A stretch of DNA of 64,000 nt from Fundidesulfovibrio soli (GTDB taxonomy: Bacteria > Desulfobacterota > Desulfovibrionia > Desulfovibrionales > Desulfovibrionaceae), in contig NZ_JAKZKW010000010.1 of NCBI RefSeq assembly GCF_022808695.1, positions 1 through 64,000 on the forward strand, in the 5' to 3' direction. The position numbers and the translations under genes were made by a program. The notes under the pieces are model-generated. The model ran no database searches and had not been told where the DNA came from. It saw only the letters and a list, made by a program, of their open reading frames with translations. Of this stretch, positions 49,875 through 59,849 are shown in pieces. How positions within the stretch are numbered: the stretch's first letter is position 1; the number at the start of each line of letters is the position of its first letter.

Positions 49875-52800
49875 ATGGAGGCCATGAACGACGAACCGAC
49901 GCCCTCCGACGCGCCCGAGTCCGACGTCCGGCCTTCGCCTTCATCCCCGGAGCCGCCGCTGCCGGGGCTCGGCCCCGAGTTCTACGGGGTGGCCCGGGCC
50001 CTGGGCGTGGCCGCGCTGTGGTGCGCCTACGCCGTGGTGCTGGTGCTCTTCCTGGGGTCCGTGGCGCTGCCCCTGGTGTTCAAGGGCTATCTGGAGCGGG
50101 AGGCTTCCGCCGCCCTGGGCCGCGACATCAGGCTGGCCAGCATCTCCGTGAACCCCTTCACCGGCAGGGTCCGGCTCGGCGGGTTCAGCCTGGCCTCCAA
50201 AAAGGGCGGCGACCCCCTGGCCTCCTTCGAGCTGCTGGACGTTCAGGTGGGGCCGTTGAGCCTGGCGCGCGGCAGGCTCCTGGTGCGCGGCCTGCACCTG
50301 GAGAAACCCAGCGTGCGCGTGGGCCGCGACGCCGGGGGCGAGCTGAACATCGCGGACCTGCTGCCCGAGGCGCGCGGGGGCGAGCCGGCGCGCGGCAACC
50401 CCCTGGAGTTCACCATCCCGGAGTTGTCGTTCTCCGTGAGCGACGTCTCCATCACCGGGGGGTCGCTGGTCTTCGAGGACGAGCTCAAGGGCACTCGCCA
50501 CCAGGTGGACGACCTGCGCTTCAACCTCGAATCCTACAGCAGCGGGCAGAGCGGCCTGCGCGAGGCCTTCAGCACCGAGGGGCTGGTCAACGGCTCCGAC
50601 GTGCTGCTCACGGTGCGCGCCGACCTCTACGCGGATCCGCCCCAGGCCGAGGCCAAACTCAGCGTCAAGAACCTCTCCTTGAAGCGCTACTCGCCCTACC
50701 TGCCCCTCAAGCGGCCCATGGACCTCGCCGTGACGGACGCGGGCCTGCGGGTCAGGGCGGTGTTCGGCGCGGCCGGACGCCTGGAGGGCGAAGCCAAGCT
50801 TACCGGCGTGGGCCTCAGCGCGGACGCCGAGAACTTCCTGCGCCTGGACACCATCGAGGTGCAGGGCGCCTCCCTGGACCCCGCCGTGGGCAGCGTGGAG
50901 GTGGAGCGCCTGGTGCTGGCCTCACCGGTGCTGGGCCTCTCGCGTGACGAGCAGGGCCGCGTGGGCCTGCTGGGAGCCCTGGAGCTGGTCCGCCAGGAGG
51001 ACGAGAAGGCCGAGGCCGCCCGCGAGGCGGGGAGCGCCCCCCCGGGCTTCAAGCTCGCCGGGGCGGAGCTGCGCGACGGCAGGGTGGAGATCCGCGACGC
51101 GGGGCTCGGCCTCACCGCCACGCTGCAGGACCTCCGCATCGGGCTCACCGGGTTCGACGCCCAAGCCGGGCGCGTGGAGTCGGTCCGGCTGGAGGCGGGG
51201 AGCAACCTGTTCGAGCGGCTGCAGGCCCGGCTCGCGGGGGCGTACCTGCCTCTGGACCTCAGCGGCGAGCTGACCCTGGAAGGCCTCGACTTCGGCAAGC
51301 AGCTGCCCACGCTCAAGCGGCTCCTGCCCAAGCTGACCCTGGCCGGGGTGGCCGGGAACAAGACAAGCTTCACGCTCAAGGACGCGGCCGGACAGCTGGC
51401 GGGGACGGTCTCGGCTTCGCTGGACGTGTCAGGGCTGCGCGCGCAGGCCGAAGGGCAGGGCGCGCCGCTGCTGCAGGCCAAGACCCTGAAGGTCACGGGG
51501 CTGGACGTGGACCTCGCCGCCAGGCGCGTGGCCGTGGGCCAGGTGGCGCTCGGCGGGGGGACGGCCGCGCTGACCCGCGCGGCGGACGGGCGCTTCCCGG
51601 CGCTGGCGGCCCTGGCCGTGCAGGCCCCCGCCCAGAACGCACCGCAGCCCGCGACGCAGCCCACCCCGCATGCCCCGGCACAGCCCTGGCGCGTCTCGGC
51701 GGGCCTGCTGCACGTCACGGACATGGCCGCCGCCTGGCAGGACGACCAGGCCAAGACCTCCCTGGCCGTGAACCTGGCCGACCTCACCCTGAAGGATGTG
51801 GGGGCGGCCGCGGACAAGCCCGTGGGCTTCGCGGTCAAGGGCACCTTCGACACGAAGGCGGCCTTCGACGTCTCGGGCGAGCTCACCGGAGTGGGCACCG
51901 GCGGCGTCTCGGACACGCTCGGCCTGGCCGCGAAGCTCGCGCTCTCCGGCGTGGACCTGGCCCAGGCCGTGCGCTTCGCTCCGGGCCTGCCAGTGATCGT
52001 GCAGGCCGGGCAGGCAGGCGCCGAGGGCACTCTCAAGGCCTCGCTGGGCAAGGGCGGGGTCACGGCCTCCTACGCGGGCGGGGCATCCGTCACCGGTTTG
52101 AGCCTGGCACAGCCCGGGCAGGCCTCCCCCTGGCTGACCCTGGCCGGGTTGAGCGCGGCCGGGATCGCCTTCCAGCTCTCACCGCCGGATTTCAAGGCCG
52201 AGTCCGTCATCCTGGACACTCCGGTGCTGCAACTGGCCCTGGACAAGGACGGCAAACCCGTCCTGCCCTTCGCGGTTCAGGCGCAGGCCCAGGGCCAGAC
52301 CCCGGCTCAGGCCCCCGAGAAGGGCGCGGCCCCCAAGGCCTCCGGCGCGCTGCCCGGTTACGACGTGGCCAGCTTCCTGCTGCGCGGCGGCAGCGTCACC
52401 GTGAACCCGCAGGGCTTCGACCAGCCCCTGAGCCTCACCGTGAAGGACATCCAGGTGGGGCTCAAGGGCCTCAAACCCGGTGCACGAGCCGCCGTGGACG
52501 CCAGCGCCCAGGTGGGGCATTCGGGCAAGCTGCGCGCCCAGGGCAACGCGGGCTGGAGCGGCTCGGGCCCGCCGGTCCTCGATATGAAGTCCACCCTGGA
52601 CGGGCTGGACCTGGGCGAGCTCTCCCCGGTGAGCCGCAAGTACACGGGGTTCCCCATCACGCGCGGCAAGCTCGGCCTGAACCTGGACTACAAGATCGAC
52701 GGCAAGACCCTGGACCTGAAGAACAAGATCGTGGTCAGCGGGCTGCAGCTCGGGCGCAAGACGACGGAGCCCGGGCAGAAGGACATCCCGCTGGACCTGG

Positions 52801-53477
52801 CCGTGAGCCTGCTCACGGACAGCAAGGGCGTGATCGACCTGGACATCCCGGTGAAGGGCGCGCCCGAAACCGCCAAGGCGGACCTGCGCGACGTGATCTC
52901 AACGGCCATGGCGGGTGCGTTCGCCAAGGTGCTGTTCTCGCCCCTGGCCTTCCTCAACGTGGCCGGGAGCAGCGGCAGCACGGCCTACGCGCCCTTCTTG
53001 CCCGGCACGGACCAGCTCACGCCCGAGGCCCGCAAGACGCTCGCCTCCCTGGGCGGGGCGTTGGTTGGCAGGCCCAGGCTCAACGTGGAGATCATGACCT
53101 ACGTGGACCCGTCCACGGAGGCGGCGGCCTACGGCGAGGCTCTGGCGGCCCAGGCTCAAGCCCAGGCCAAGAGCCAGGCACCCCAGCCTGCCGCCGAGAA
53201 GGGCGGCAAGCTCGCCAAGGGCGCGAAGGCGCAGGCTCAAGTTCCTGCCCCGCAGCCCGCGACGGAGGCGGAGCAGGCTGCACAGCCCGCGCGCGCCCCC
53301 AGCGCGGAGGACTGGGCCAATCTGGCCCGCAAGCGCATGGAGGTGGTCTGGCTGCTGCTGACCACCGAGGCCAAGCTGCCCGGCGAACGGATCTTCCCTG
53401 TAACCGGCGAGGCCACGAAACCGCCCAAGGTTCAGGGCCAGCCGGGGAGCAGGGCGGAGGTGCGGCTGCGCAACTGA
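49875..53477 (+). CDS. Giant DUF748/AsmA-like envelope protein
   Basis: About 1200 residues. One N-terminal membrane helix (about 40-65) is followed by a very long periplasmic chain of repeated beta-rich AsmA-like segments (LASISVNPFTGRVRLGGFSL, LKVTGLDVDLAARRVAVGQV, LSLTVKDIQVGLKGLKP and others). The C-terminus has the DUF748 hallmark YKIDGKTLDLKNKIVVSGLQLG and an acidic VPVKGAPE-like end, then an OmpA-like segment and Ala/Gln-rich linkers. Such proteins are thought to bridge the envelope and move lipids to the outer membrane. The start may be ATG 49875 or 49884. Confidence 0.82.
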   Translation: MEAMNDEPTPSDAPESDVRPSPSSPEPPLPGLGPEFYGVARALGVAALWCAYAVVLVLFLGSVALPLVFKGYLEREASAALGRDIRLASISVNPFTGRVRLGGFSLASKKGGDPLASFELLDVQVGPLSLARGRLLVRGLHLEKPSVRVGRDAGGELNIADLLPEARGGEPARGNPLEFTIPELSFSVSDVSITGGSLVFEDELKGTRHQVDDLRFNLESYSSGQSGLREAFSTEGLVNGSDVLLTVRADLYADPPQAEAKLSVKNLSLKRYSPYLPLKRPMDLAVTDAGLRVRAVFGAAGRLEGEAKLTGVGLSADAENFLRLDTIEVQGASLDPAVGSVEVERLVLASPVLGLSRDEQGRVGLLGALELVRQEDEKAEAAREAGSAPPGFKLAGAELRDGRVEIRDAGLGLTATLQDLRIGLTGFDAQAGRVESVRLEAGSNLFERLQARLAGAYLPLDLSGELTLEGLDFGKQLPTLKRLLPKLTLAGVAGNKTSFTLKDAAGQLAGTVSASLDVSGLRAQAEGQGAPLLQAKTLKVTGLDVDLAARRVAVGQVALGGGTAALTRAADGRFPALAALAVQAPAQNAPQPATQPTPHAPAQPWRVSAGLLHVTDMAAAWQDDQAKTSLAVNLADLTLKDVGAAADKPVGFAVKGTFDTKAAFDVSGELTGVGTGGVSDTLGLAAKLALSGVDLAQAVRFAPGLPVIVQAGQAGAEGTLKASLGKGGVTASYAGGASVTGLSLAQPGQASPWLTLAGLSAAGIAFQLSPPDFKAESVILDTPVLQLALDKDGKPVLPFAVQAQAQGQTPAQAPEKGAAPKASGALPGYDVASFLLRGGSVTVNPQGFDQPLSLTVKDIQVGLKGLKPGARAAVDASAQVGHSGKLRAQGNAGWSGSGPPVLDMKSTLDGLDLGELSPVSRKYTGFPITRGKLGLNLDYKIDGKTLDLKNKIVVSGLQLGRKTTEPGQKDIPLDLAVSLLTDSKGVIDLDIPVKGAPETAKADLRDVISTAMAGAFAKVLFSPLAFLNVAGSSGSTAYAPFLPGTDQLTPEARKTLASLGGALVGRPRLNVEIMTYVDPSTEAAAYGEALAAQAQAQAKSQAPQPAAEKGGKLAKGAKAQAQVPAPQPATEAEQAAQPARAPSAEDWANLARKRMEVVWLLLTTEAKLPGERIFPVTGEATKPPKVQGQPGSRAEVRLRN

Positions 53478-53675
53478 GGAAGAACTAGGCTGCGGCTGTG
53501 GTTCTGCGGGCCCAAGTGCGTAGCGGCGCGGGAGTGCGGAGGGCATAGCCCTTTGCCCGCCGGAGGCTTCCCTGCGCGGCATGATATCGATAACCCGGCC
53601 GTTTGCCGGTGATTGCCCAGCTTCGCCGCTCGCCCGGAGCCAGATGCCCGGCCAGACAACCAGGGAGTTCCACGC

Positions 53676-55616
53676 TTGTCCGTTTATTCATTCGCCATCT
53701 TCGACACCTGCCTGGCGCGCATCCACGCCCGTCCCACGGACCTGCTCTACGCGCTGGCCGCGCGGGTGCTGCCCGGCAGCCCCTCCCGCGAGGACATGCA
53801 CGAGTTCGTGCGCCTGCGCCTTGCCGCCGAGCAGGAGGCCCGCCAGGGCCCCGGCCTGGAGGCCGCCGGGCTGGGCATGGTCTACGAGCGGTTCCCCAAG
53901 GCCAACCCATGGGAGTTGGACCCCGAGGCCCTCTACGCCTCGGAGCTGGAGCTGGCCCTGGCCTCGGTGCGCCCGGTGCCGCCCGTGCTGGAGCGGGTGC
54001 GGGCCCACATCCGGCGGGGGGAGCGCGTGGTCTACGTCACGGACAGCCTGCTGCCCGGGGCCGCGCTGCGCCGCCTGCTGGAGTCCCACGGGTTCGCGGG
54101 GGAGGTCTACGCCGCCGGGGACCTGGGCAAGACCAAGGCCAAAGGCTCGCTCTTCAGCCACGCCCTTGGGGCGCTGGGCTTCGCCGCGCAGGATCTGCTG
54201 CACGTGGGCGCCGACAAGGCGGCGGACGCGAGCGTGCCCCGTTCCCTGGGCATCGCCGTGGAGCCCTTCGCACCTGGGCGGCTCACCCCGCACGAACAGC
54301 GCCTGCTGAGCCTCCAGCGCGACTGCGCCCCCGACGCCTCCCGCGTGGTCGCGGCCTGCCGCCTGGCCCGGCTGCGCGACGATCCCGCCAAGGGGCTGGC
54401 CGCGTTGCGCTCCTTCGCCTGCGGCGTGGTGGGTCCGGCGCTTACGGCGTATGTGGCCTGGGTCATGGACGACGCAGGGCGGCGCGGGATGGAGCGGCTG
54501 TATTTCCTGGCCCGCGAGGGCGAGGTGCTCTGGCGCATCGCCAAGGCCCTGCACCCGGTCACGGGCGGGCCGGAGCCGCGCTACCTGATGGGCTCGCTGG
54601 CGGCCTGGACGGCCCCGCTGCTGGCGGCCATCGGCCGGGCGGACCTGGGCTGGCTGGCCGCCGAGGGGCAGTCGAGACGCCCGGCGGACCTGCTGGCCAG
54701 GCTCTCGCTCACGCCCGAGGAGCTGCTGCAGGCCTCTGGCCTGAGCATGCCGGCCCTGCTCTCCGACGCGCCCCTGGACGACGAGGGCATCGACGCGCTC
54801 TGGCGGCTGCTGGACACGCCCGACGCGCGGGGGCTGCTGCGCCGCAAGGCCGAGGCGGCCCACGCCGTGCTGCTGGCCTACCTGGAGGGGCAGGGCGCGC
54901 TGGAGGAACCCACGCTGGCCGTGGCGGACATGGGTTGGACGCTCTACACCCAGCGCGCGCTCAAGGCGGTGCTGGCCGAGCGCGGCGTGGACGTGGCGGG
55001 CTGGTACTTCGGCTTGGCCGGGCGCAGGCTCGGCCGGGTGGAGGCGGGGGCGCACCGGGCCTTGTTCATCGAGCACGCGGGGCAGGCCGCGCCGGGCGGG
55101 CTGGAGGCCATGCTCTTCCGCAACCAGGCGCTCATGGAGCGGGCTTTCACGCCCGCCAGCCACGGCAGGGTGCTGGGCTACAGCCTGGCGGGGGGCGGCA
55201 AGGCCGTGCCCCTGCTGGCGGAGCCGCCCCAGGGGCAGGACGCGATCCGTGAGATTCAGGAGGGCGCGCTGGCCTTCGCCAGGGCTTTCGCCGACGGCGG
55301 CTGGAGCGAGGCTGGGTTCCAGGCCTTGATGGAGACGGCCCGCCAGAGCCTGGCCGCCTTCCTGGCCGAGCCGGACACGCAGACGGCCAGGGCCGTGGCC
55401 GCGCTGCCCGGGCTGCGGGAGGGCAAAACCGGCCCCATGCGGCCTGTCACGGGGCGCGACGCCCTGCGCGCCTGGATGCACGGCCACGGGCTGGCGCGCA
55501 AGAGCCGCAAGGGTCCGCAGTGGATCGAGGGCTCAGTGGCCATCAGCGCCGCGTGGCTGCGTCCCTACCTGCGACGGCCCAGGTTCATGGCCCTGCTGCG
55601 GGCCTACTTCTCCTAG
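53676..55616 (+). CDS. HAD-like protein with altered nucleophile motif, glycan locus
   Basis: 646 residues from a TTG at 53676 that follows AGGGAG by 8 bp. The N-terminal HAD-like domain has FAIFDTCLARIHARPTDLLY where active relatives have FDxFDTLL, so the first (nucleophile) Asp is Ala. Motif II (VVYVTDSLLPGAALRRLL) and motif III/IV (LLHVGADKAADASVPRSLG) are recognisable. The large C-terminal part (about 230-646) is found with HAD domains in surface polysaccharide loci and has no named fold. If the substitution is real the domain may bind rather than cleave phosphosugars. Confidence 0.7.
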   Translation: MSVYSFAIFDTCLARIHARPTDLLYALAARVLPGSPSREDMHEFVRLRLAAEQEARQGPGLEAAGLGMVYERFPKANPWELDPEALYASELELALASVRPVPPVLERVRAHIRRGERVVYVTDSLLPGAALRRLLESHGFAGEVYAAGDLGKTKAKGSLFSHALGALGFAAQDLLHVGADKAADASVPRSLGIAVEPFAPGRLTPHEQRLLSLQRDCAPDASRVVAACRLARLRDDPAKGLAALRSFACGVVGPALTAYVAWVMDDAGRRGMERLYFLAREGEVLWRIAKALHPVTGGPEPRYLMGSLAAWTAPLLAAIGRADLGWLAAEGQSRRPADLLARLSLTPEELLQASGLSMPALLSDAPLDDEGIDALWRLLDTPDARGLLRRKAEAAHAVLLAYLEGQGALEEPTLAVADMGWTLYTQRALKAVLAERGVDVAGWYFGLAGRRLGRVEAGAHRALFIEHAGQAAPGGLEAMLFRNQALMERAFTPASHGRVLGYSLAGGGKAVPLLAEPPQGQDAIREIQEGALAFARAFADGGWSEAGFQALMETARQSLAAFLAEPDTQTARAVAALPGLREGKTGPMRPVTGRDALRAWMHGHGLARKSRKGPQWIEGSVAISAAWLRPYLRRPRFMALLRAYFS

Positions 55617-55777
55617 GGGAAGCGTTTGCGAAATTCGTACAGGTGGCGCCATTGGGCAACACCAGAAATCCATTGAATTTGCCATTGAAAAACATGCGAA
55701 TGTTTTCCACTGGCATGGAGCTGGCGGCAACCGTGCGGGACTAGGCAATTTTACCCTCTTGGGCTATAGTGGCGGCC

Positions 55778-56752
55778 ATGAACCGCCAGCCAGCCCTTGG
55801 CCGCCGCGTCCTTGTCACCGGAGCAGCCGGGAGCATCGGCTCCAGGCTCTGCAGTGCCTTGCTGGCGGCCGGGTGCCGCGTGGCAGGGGTGGATGATTTC
55901 TTCTCCGGCCTGCGCGGCAACATCGAGCCCTTCGCGGGCGACCCCCGCTTCTTCTTCCACGAGCGCGACGTGTGCGAATCCGGCCTTTTGGCCGAGTTGA
56001 GCGCCCTGCACGGGCCTTTCGACGCGGTGCTGCACATGGCCGCCGTGGTCAGCGCGCCGTGGTCCGTGGAGAACCCAGAGTACACCGACGCCGTGAATCG
56101 CGCGGCCACGCTGGCCCTGCACGAAGAGGCGAGGCGGCTCGGCGTGGGCGCGTTCGTGTTCGCGGGTTCGGCGGCCGAATACGGCCTGCCCCTGGACGGC
56201 CCCGCCCGGGAGGACATGGCCGGGGAGCCGCAAAGCCCCTATGGGCTCTCCAAGCTCCTGTCCACGAAGGCCATCGAGGAGTCGGGCTACGGCTGCGCGC
56301 TGCGGCTGTTCAACATCTACGGAACCACCGAAGGCAATCCGGGCCCATACGACGGAGTGGTACGGCGCTTCCTGGACGCGGCCCTGCGCGGGGAGCCCTT
56401 CACCGTGTGCGGCGACGGGGGCCAGACCCGCGACTTCGTGTATGTGGATGATGTGGTGCGGGCCCTGTTGCATGCATCGGGAGCATCGGGGGGCGAACCC
56501 CTGAGCGGGGTGTTCAATTACGGCACGGGCAGGGCCACGTCAGTGGCCGAGCTGGCCGGGATCGTGGCGGCGGTATCCGGGCGCAGGCTGGAGATCATCA
56601 GTTTGCCCGAGCGGCCGGGCGACCTGCGCCACTCCCGGGCGGACATGAGCCGCTCCAGAATCACCAGTCTGCCCATGCCGGAGACCAGGCTGGAGGATGG
56701 CCTGCGCGCCGCATGGGAAAGGCTTCGTGAAAAGGACGGCCGCTCCGGCTAG
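55778..56752 (+). CDS. NAD-dependent sugar epimerase/dehydratase
   Basis: 324 residues of the extended SDR family. The NAD site is VLVTGAAGSIGSRLCSALLAAG (about 11) and the catalytic Tyr-Lys pair lies in SPYGLSKLLSTKAIEES (Tyr about 147). GSAAEYG supplies the Ser, and RLFNIYG and DFVYVDDVVRALL are family signatures. It acts on a nucleotide sugar, most like UDP-glucose 4-epimerases or WbpP-type enzymes. It converges with the aminotransferase gene, overlapping by 4 bp. Confidence 0.88.
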   Translation: MNRQPALGRRVLVTGAAGSIGSRLCSALLAAGCRVAGVDDFFSGLRGNIEPFAGDPRFFFHERDVCESGLLAELSALHGPFDAVLHMAAVVSAPWSVENPEYTDAVNRAATLALHEEARRLGVGAFVFAGSAAEYGLPLDGPAREDMAGEPQSPYGLSKLLSTKAIEESGYGCALRLFNIYGTTEGNPGPYDGVVRRFLDAALRGEPFTVCGDGGQTRDFVYVDDVVRALLHASGASGGEPLSGVFNYGTGRATSVAELAGIVAAVSGRRLEIISLPERPGDLRHSRADMSRSRITSLPMPETRLEDGLRAAWERLREKDGRSG

Positions 56753-57876
56753 GCCTCCAGGGCCTCTCGCAGAACTTCGCTGGCGAAATCCACCTCGTCA
56801 TCCCCCAAATACGGGTGCATGGGCAGGCTGAGCACCCTTTCGCACAATCCTTCCGCCACGGGGAAATCCCCCGGCTTGTACCCCAGGCGCTCGAACGCGG
56901 GCTGCAGGTGCAGGGGGCGCGGGTAGTAGACCGCCGTGGGTACGCCCTTGGCCTTGAGGGCCTGGGCCACGGCGTCCCGATCATGCGGCGGCACCTCCAC
57001 GGTGTACTGCGCCCAGGCGTTGCGCGCTCCGGGGAGCGACGGTGGCAGCCCGAGGCCCGGTACGCCCCCCAGATTGCGGGCGTAGCGTGTGGCCACAGCC
57101 TCGCGCAGGGCCAGCTCCTCCTCGAAGATGTCCAGCTTCACCAGCAGGATCGCGGCCTGGAGCGTGTCCAGCCGGGCGTTCAGCCCGATGCGCGCGTTGT
57201 CGTACTTGTGGCCGCCCTTGCCGTGCACGCGCAGGGACTCCACCAATTCGGCCAGGGTTGGGTCATTCGTGAACACGGCTCCGCCGTCGCCGCAGCACCC
57301 CAGGGGCTTGGCCGGGAAGAAGCTGGTGGCGGCGACATGCCCGAAGGCCCCGGCGCGCACGCCGCCAAGCTCCGCCCCGAAGCTCTGGGCCGCGTCCTCG
57401 ATCAGGCGCAGGCCGGTGCCCTCCAGTGCGGCCTCCAGGGCCGGGTAGTCGCAGGGCAGGCCGAAAATATCCACGGCGATGACAGCAGCCGGATTCAGGC
57501 CCGGCTTCAGGGCGTCCAGGGCCTCGCGCAGGCGCACCGGGTCCAGGTTGCGGGTGGCGGGGTCCACGTCGGCGAACACCGGGGTGCCCCCGGCCAGGGC
57601 GATGGCTTCCGCGCTGGCCACGAAGGTGAAGGGCGTGGTGAGCACGGCGTCGCCAGGACCCACGCCCAGGGCCATCAAGGCCAGGAGCAGGGCGTCCGTG
57701 CCCGAGGAGCAGCCCAGGCAGCGCCGCACCCCCGCGAACGCCGCAAGGCGCTCCTCAAGTGCGCGCACCTCGGGGCCCATGATGAACTTCCCGTGGTCGA
57801 ACACGGCGCGTATGGCCGCCTCCAGCCGGGGGCGTATGCGCTCCTGCTGGGCCTTGAGCCCGCTGAACTCCATCAT
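56749..57876 (-). CDS. DegT/DnrJ/EryC1 sugar aminotransferase
   Basis: 375 residues of the PLP-dependent sugar aminotransferase family. PLP-site stretches are GCSSGTDALLLALMALGVGPGDAVLTTPFTF (about 56-86), VDIFGLPCDY, IEDAAQSFGAELGG and the Schiff-base Lys in TSFFPAKPLGCCGDGGAVFTND (about 185). It most resembles enzymes that aminate 3-keto or 4-keto nucleotide sugars. Paired with the oxidoreductase gene 67 bp upstream, which suggests a WlbA/WlbE-like 3-keto then 3-amino route. The start has GAGGAG 5 bp upstream. Confidence 0.92.
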   Translation of the reverse strand: MMEFSGLKAQQERIRPRLEAAIRAVFDHGKFIMGPEVRALEERLAAFAGVRRCLGCSSGTDALLLALMALGVGPGDAVLTTPFTFVASAEAIALAGGTPVFADVDPATRNLDPVRLREALDALKPGLNPAAVIAVDIFGLPCDYPALEAALEGTGLRLIEDAAQSFGAELGGVRAGAFGHVAATSFFPAKPLGCCGDGGAVFTNDPTLAELVESLRVHGKGGHKYDNARIGLNARLDTLQAAILLVKLDIFEEELALREAVATRYARNLGGVPGLGLPPSLPGARNAWAQYTVEVPPHDRDAVAQALKAKGVPTAVYYPRPLHLQPAFERLGYKPGDFPVAEGLCERVLSLPMHPYLGDDEVDFASEVLREALEA

Positions 57877-57943
57877 CGGTTCTCCTCGGCCGCCCCGCCG
57901 AAGGGGTTCGCCTTTGGCGTGAGCCGCAATCCGGCGGATTCCA

Positions 57944-58963
57944 TCACCGCGCCTCCCCGATCGCTTCCCTGACCCCGGCGGCGTTGAGCGAACGCTGGCA
58001 CGCGCCCAGCACCGTGAGCACGCGCAGGCCCTCCTTGCCGTCGGTGCGCGGCCTGGCGCCGGTGGCCACGCACTCCAGGAAGTGCTCGCACTCGCGCAAC
58101 AGAGGCTCGCCCGGGGCCACATCCACTCGGACGGCCTCGGCCTTGACCGGCACGGGCGCGCCCGAGTCCCAGCGTATTTCGTGGGGGTAGAGCAGGAGCT
58201 TGTCCTCCCAGGGCTGGCCGTCGTCGAACACGGCCATGCCGCCCTGGCCCACAACCACCAGCCGTTGCTCCTTGTAGGGGTGCAGCCAGGAGACGAAGAT
58301 GTGTCCCTTGAGCCCGGAGGCGAAGTCCATCTGCGTCACGGTGACGTCGGCGATGGCGGACTGGAGCCAGCTCCCGCCCGTGGCCAGCAGGGACTGCGGC
58401 ATGGCCCCGGCCAGGGCCAGGATCATGGAGATGTCGTGCGGCGCGAAGGACCAGAGGATGTTCTCCTCTCGCCGGATGCGGCCCAGGTTCAGGCGGTGGG
58501 AGTAGATGTAGTCGATGCGGCCCAGTTCCCCGGCGGCGCAGAGGGCCTTCAGACGCTCGAAGGCCGGGTGGTAGTGCAGCAGGTGCCCCACCATGAGCGT
58601 CAGGCCGCGTTCGCGGGCCAGGGCCACAAGCTCCCGAGCATCCTCCTCGCGCAGGGTCAGGGGCTTCTCCACCAGGGCGTGCTTCCCGGCCAGCAGGGCC
58701 TGCCGGGCCAGGGCGTAGTGCGTCTCGGAGGGGGTGGCCACGGCCACGGCCCGCACGTCCGGACGGGCCAGCAGATCATCCATGTTGGCGCAAAGGAAAA
58801 CGCCTGGGCAGGCCTCCCGCGCTCTCTCCAGGTGCGCCGCATCCCTGGAGCAGACCGCCCGCAACGCGCCCAGCCCGTGGAACACGCGCACCAGGTTGCG
58901 GCCCCACTGGCCCGCGCCCACAACACCCACTCCGGGCGAAGATTGAGGCCACGATCCGCTCAT
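57944..58963 (-). CDS. Gfo/Idh/MocA-family oxidoreductase
   Basis: 339 residues from the ATG at 58963 with AAGGAG upstream. The NAD(P)-binding motif is VGVVGAGQWGRNLVRVFHGLG, followed by AVAVATPSETHYALARQALLAGKHALVEKPLTL with the family Glu-Lys-Pro signature and a catalytic region GHLLHYHPAFERLK, FAPHDISM. It probably oxidises a nucleotide sugar (WlbA-like). It is divergent from the glycosyltransferase gene, with start regions back to back. Confidence 0.9.
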   Translation of the reverse strand: MSGSWPQSSPGVGVVGAGQWGRNLVRVFHGLGALRAVCSRDAAHLERAREACPGVFLCANMDDLLARPDVRAVAVATPSETHYALARQALLAGKHALVEKPLTLREEDARELVALARERGLTLMVGHLLHYHPAFERLKALCAAGELGRIDYIYSHRLNLGRIRREENILWSFAPHDISMILALAGAMPQSLLATGGSWLQSAIADVTVTQMDFASGLKGHIFVSWLHPYKEQRLVVVGQGGMAVFDDGQPWEDKLLLYPHEIRWDSGAPVPVKAEAVRVDVAPGEPLLRECEHFLECVATGARPRTDGKEGLRVLTVLGACQRSLNAAGVREAIGEAR

Positions 58964-59012
58964 CCCTGAAACTCCTTGCCGCCACGGCGGGCCTTGCTTA
59001 ACACTGCGGCGC

Positions 59013-59849
59013 ATGAAGCCCGCAGAACCAGGCGCCGCCTTGAGGATATCCGTGGTCGTCCCCGCCTACAACCAGGGGCGCTACCTGGCCGCCTGCCTGG
59101 ACTCCCTCTGGTTCCAGGACCACCCCGACCTTGAAATCATCGTGGTGGAGGACGGCTCCACCGACGACACCCCCTGGGTGCTCGCCGAATACCGCCGCGC
59201 CCTGGAGCAGGACGAGGCCTCCTACGCCAGCCGTTACATCCCCGAGACCGACACCCTGGAGCGCGCGCATCATCCGCGCTACCCCAAGGCGGGGCGCAGC
59301 CTGCGGGTGATAGAACACGGCCGCAACCGGGGCCTGGCCGCCGCCCTGAACACCGGCATGGCCGCCGCCACGGGCCAGGCCGTGAGCTACGTCCCGGCGG
59401 ACGACTGGTGCATGGCGAACATGTTCTCCGAGCTGGCCCGCGCCCTGGACGAGGCACCGGCCAGAGCCCGGGCGGACTTCGCCTACGCCGACATGCTCAT
59501 CGTGGACGACGCCTTCCGGGTCACGCGCCGCTTCGACCTGCCGGACTACAGCTTCGAGCGCAGCTTCGCGGACTGGTACCTCTGCGGCAACTGCAAGCTC
59601 TACCGCCGGGAGCTGCACGAGCGCTTCGGCTATTACGACGAGGCCCTGCTGGCCCACGACCACGACCTCTTCCAGCGCTTCGCCCTGGGAGGGGCCAAAT
59701 TCGTCCACGTGCCCAAGGCGCTCATGGCCGTGCGCGACCATGCCCAACGCCAGGTGGACATCCACGCGCCCTCCAACTGGAGCCGCCTGATCGGCGAATC
59801 CAAACGGCTGGCGCTGGAGGCCCGCAGGCACATGGCGGGCACGAAGTGA
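59013..59849 (+). CDS. Family 2 glycosyltransferase
   Basis: 278 residues of the GT-A inverting type. The nucleotide-sugar site is ISVVVPAYNQGRYLAACLDSLWFQDHPDLEIIVVEDGSTDDT (about 12-52), the DxD-like motif is PADDWCM (about 130), and LLAHDHDLFQRFALGG near 215 matches the catalytic acidic end. No membrane segment. It adds a sugar in the surface glycan or glycoprotein locus; donor and acceptor unknown. Its stop overlaps the radical SAM start (GTGA). Confidence 0.88.
   Translation: MKPAEPGAALRISVVVPAYNQGRYLAACLDSLWFQDHPDLEIIVVEDGSTDDTPWVLAEYRRALEQDEASYASRYIPETDTLERAHHPRYPKAGRSLRVIEHGRNRGLAAALNTGMAAATGQAVSYVPADDWCMANMFSELARALDEAPARARADFAYADMLIVDDAFRVTRRFDLPDYSFERSFADWYLCGNCKLYRRELHERFGYYDEALLAHDHDLFQRFALGGAKFVHVPKALMAVRDHAQRQVDIHAPSNWSRLIGESKRLALEARRHMAGTK

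Noticed and set aside
53581-54309. An alternative frame over the start of the HAD-like gene
   Set aside because: It is Trp/Arg/Pro/Ser-rich noise, while the other frame contains HAD motifs and continues to 55616.
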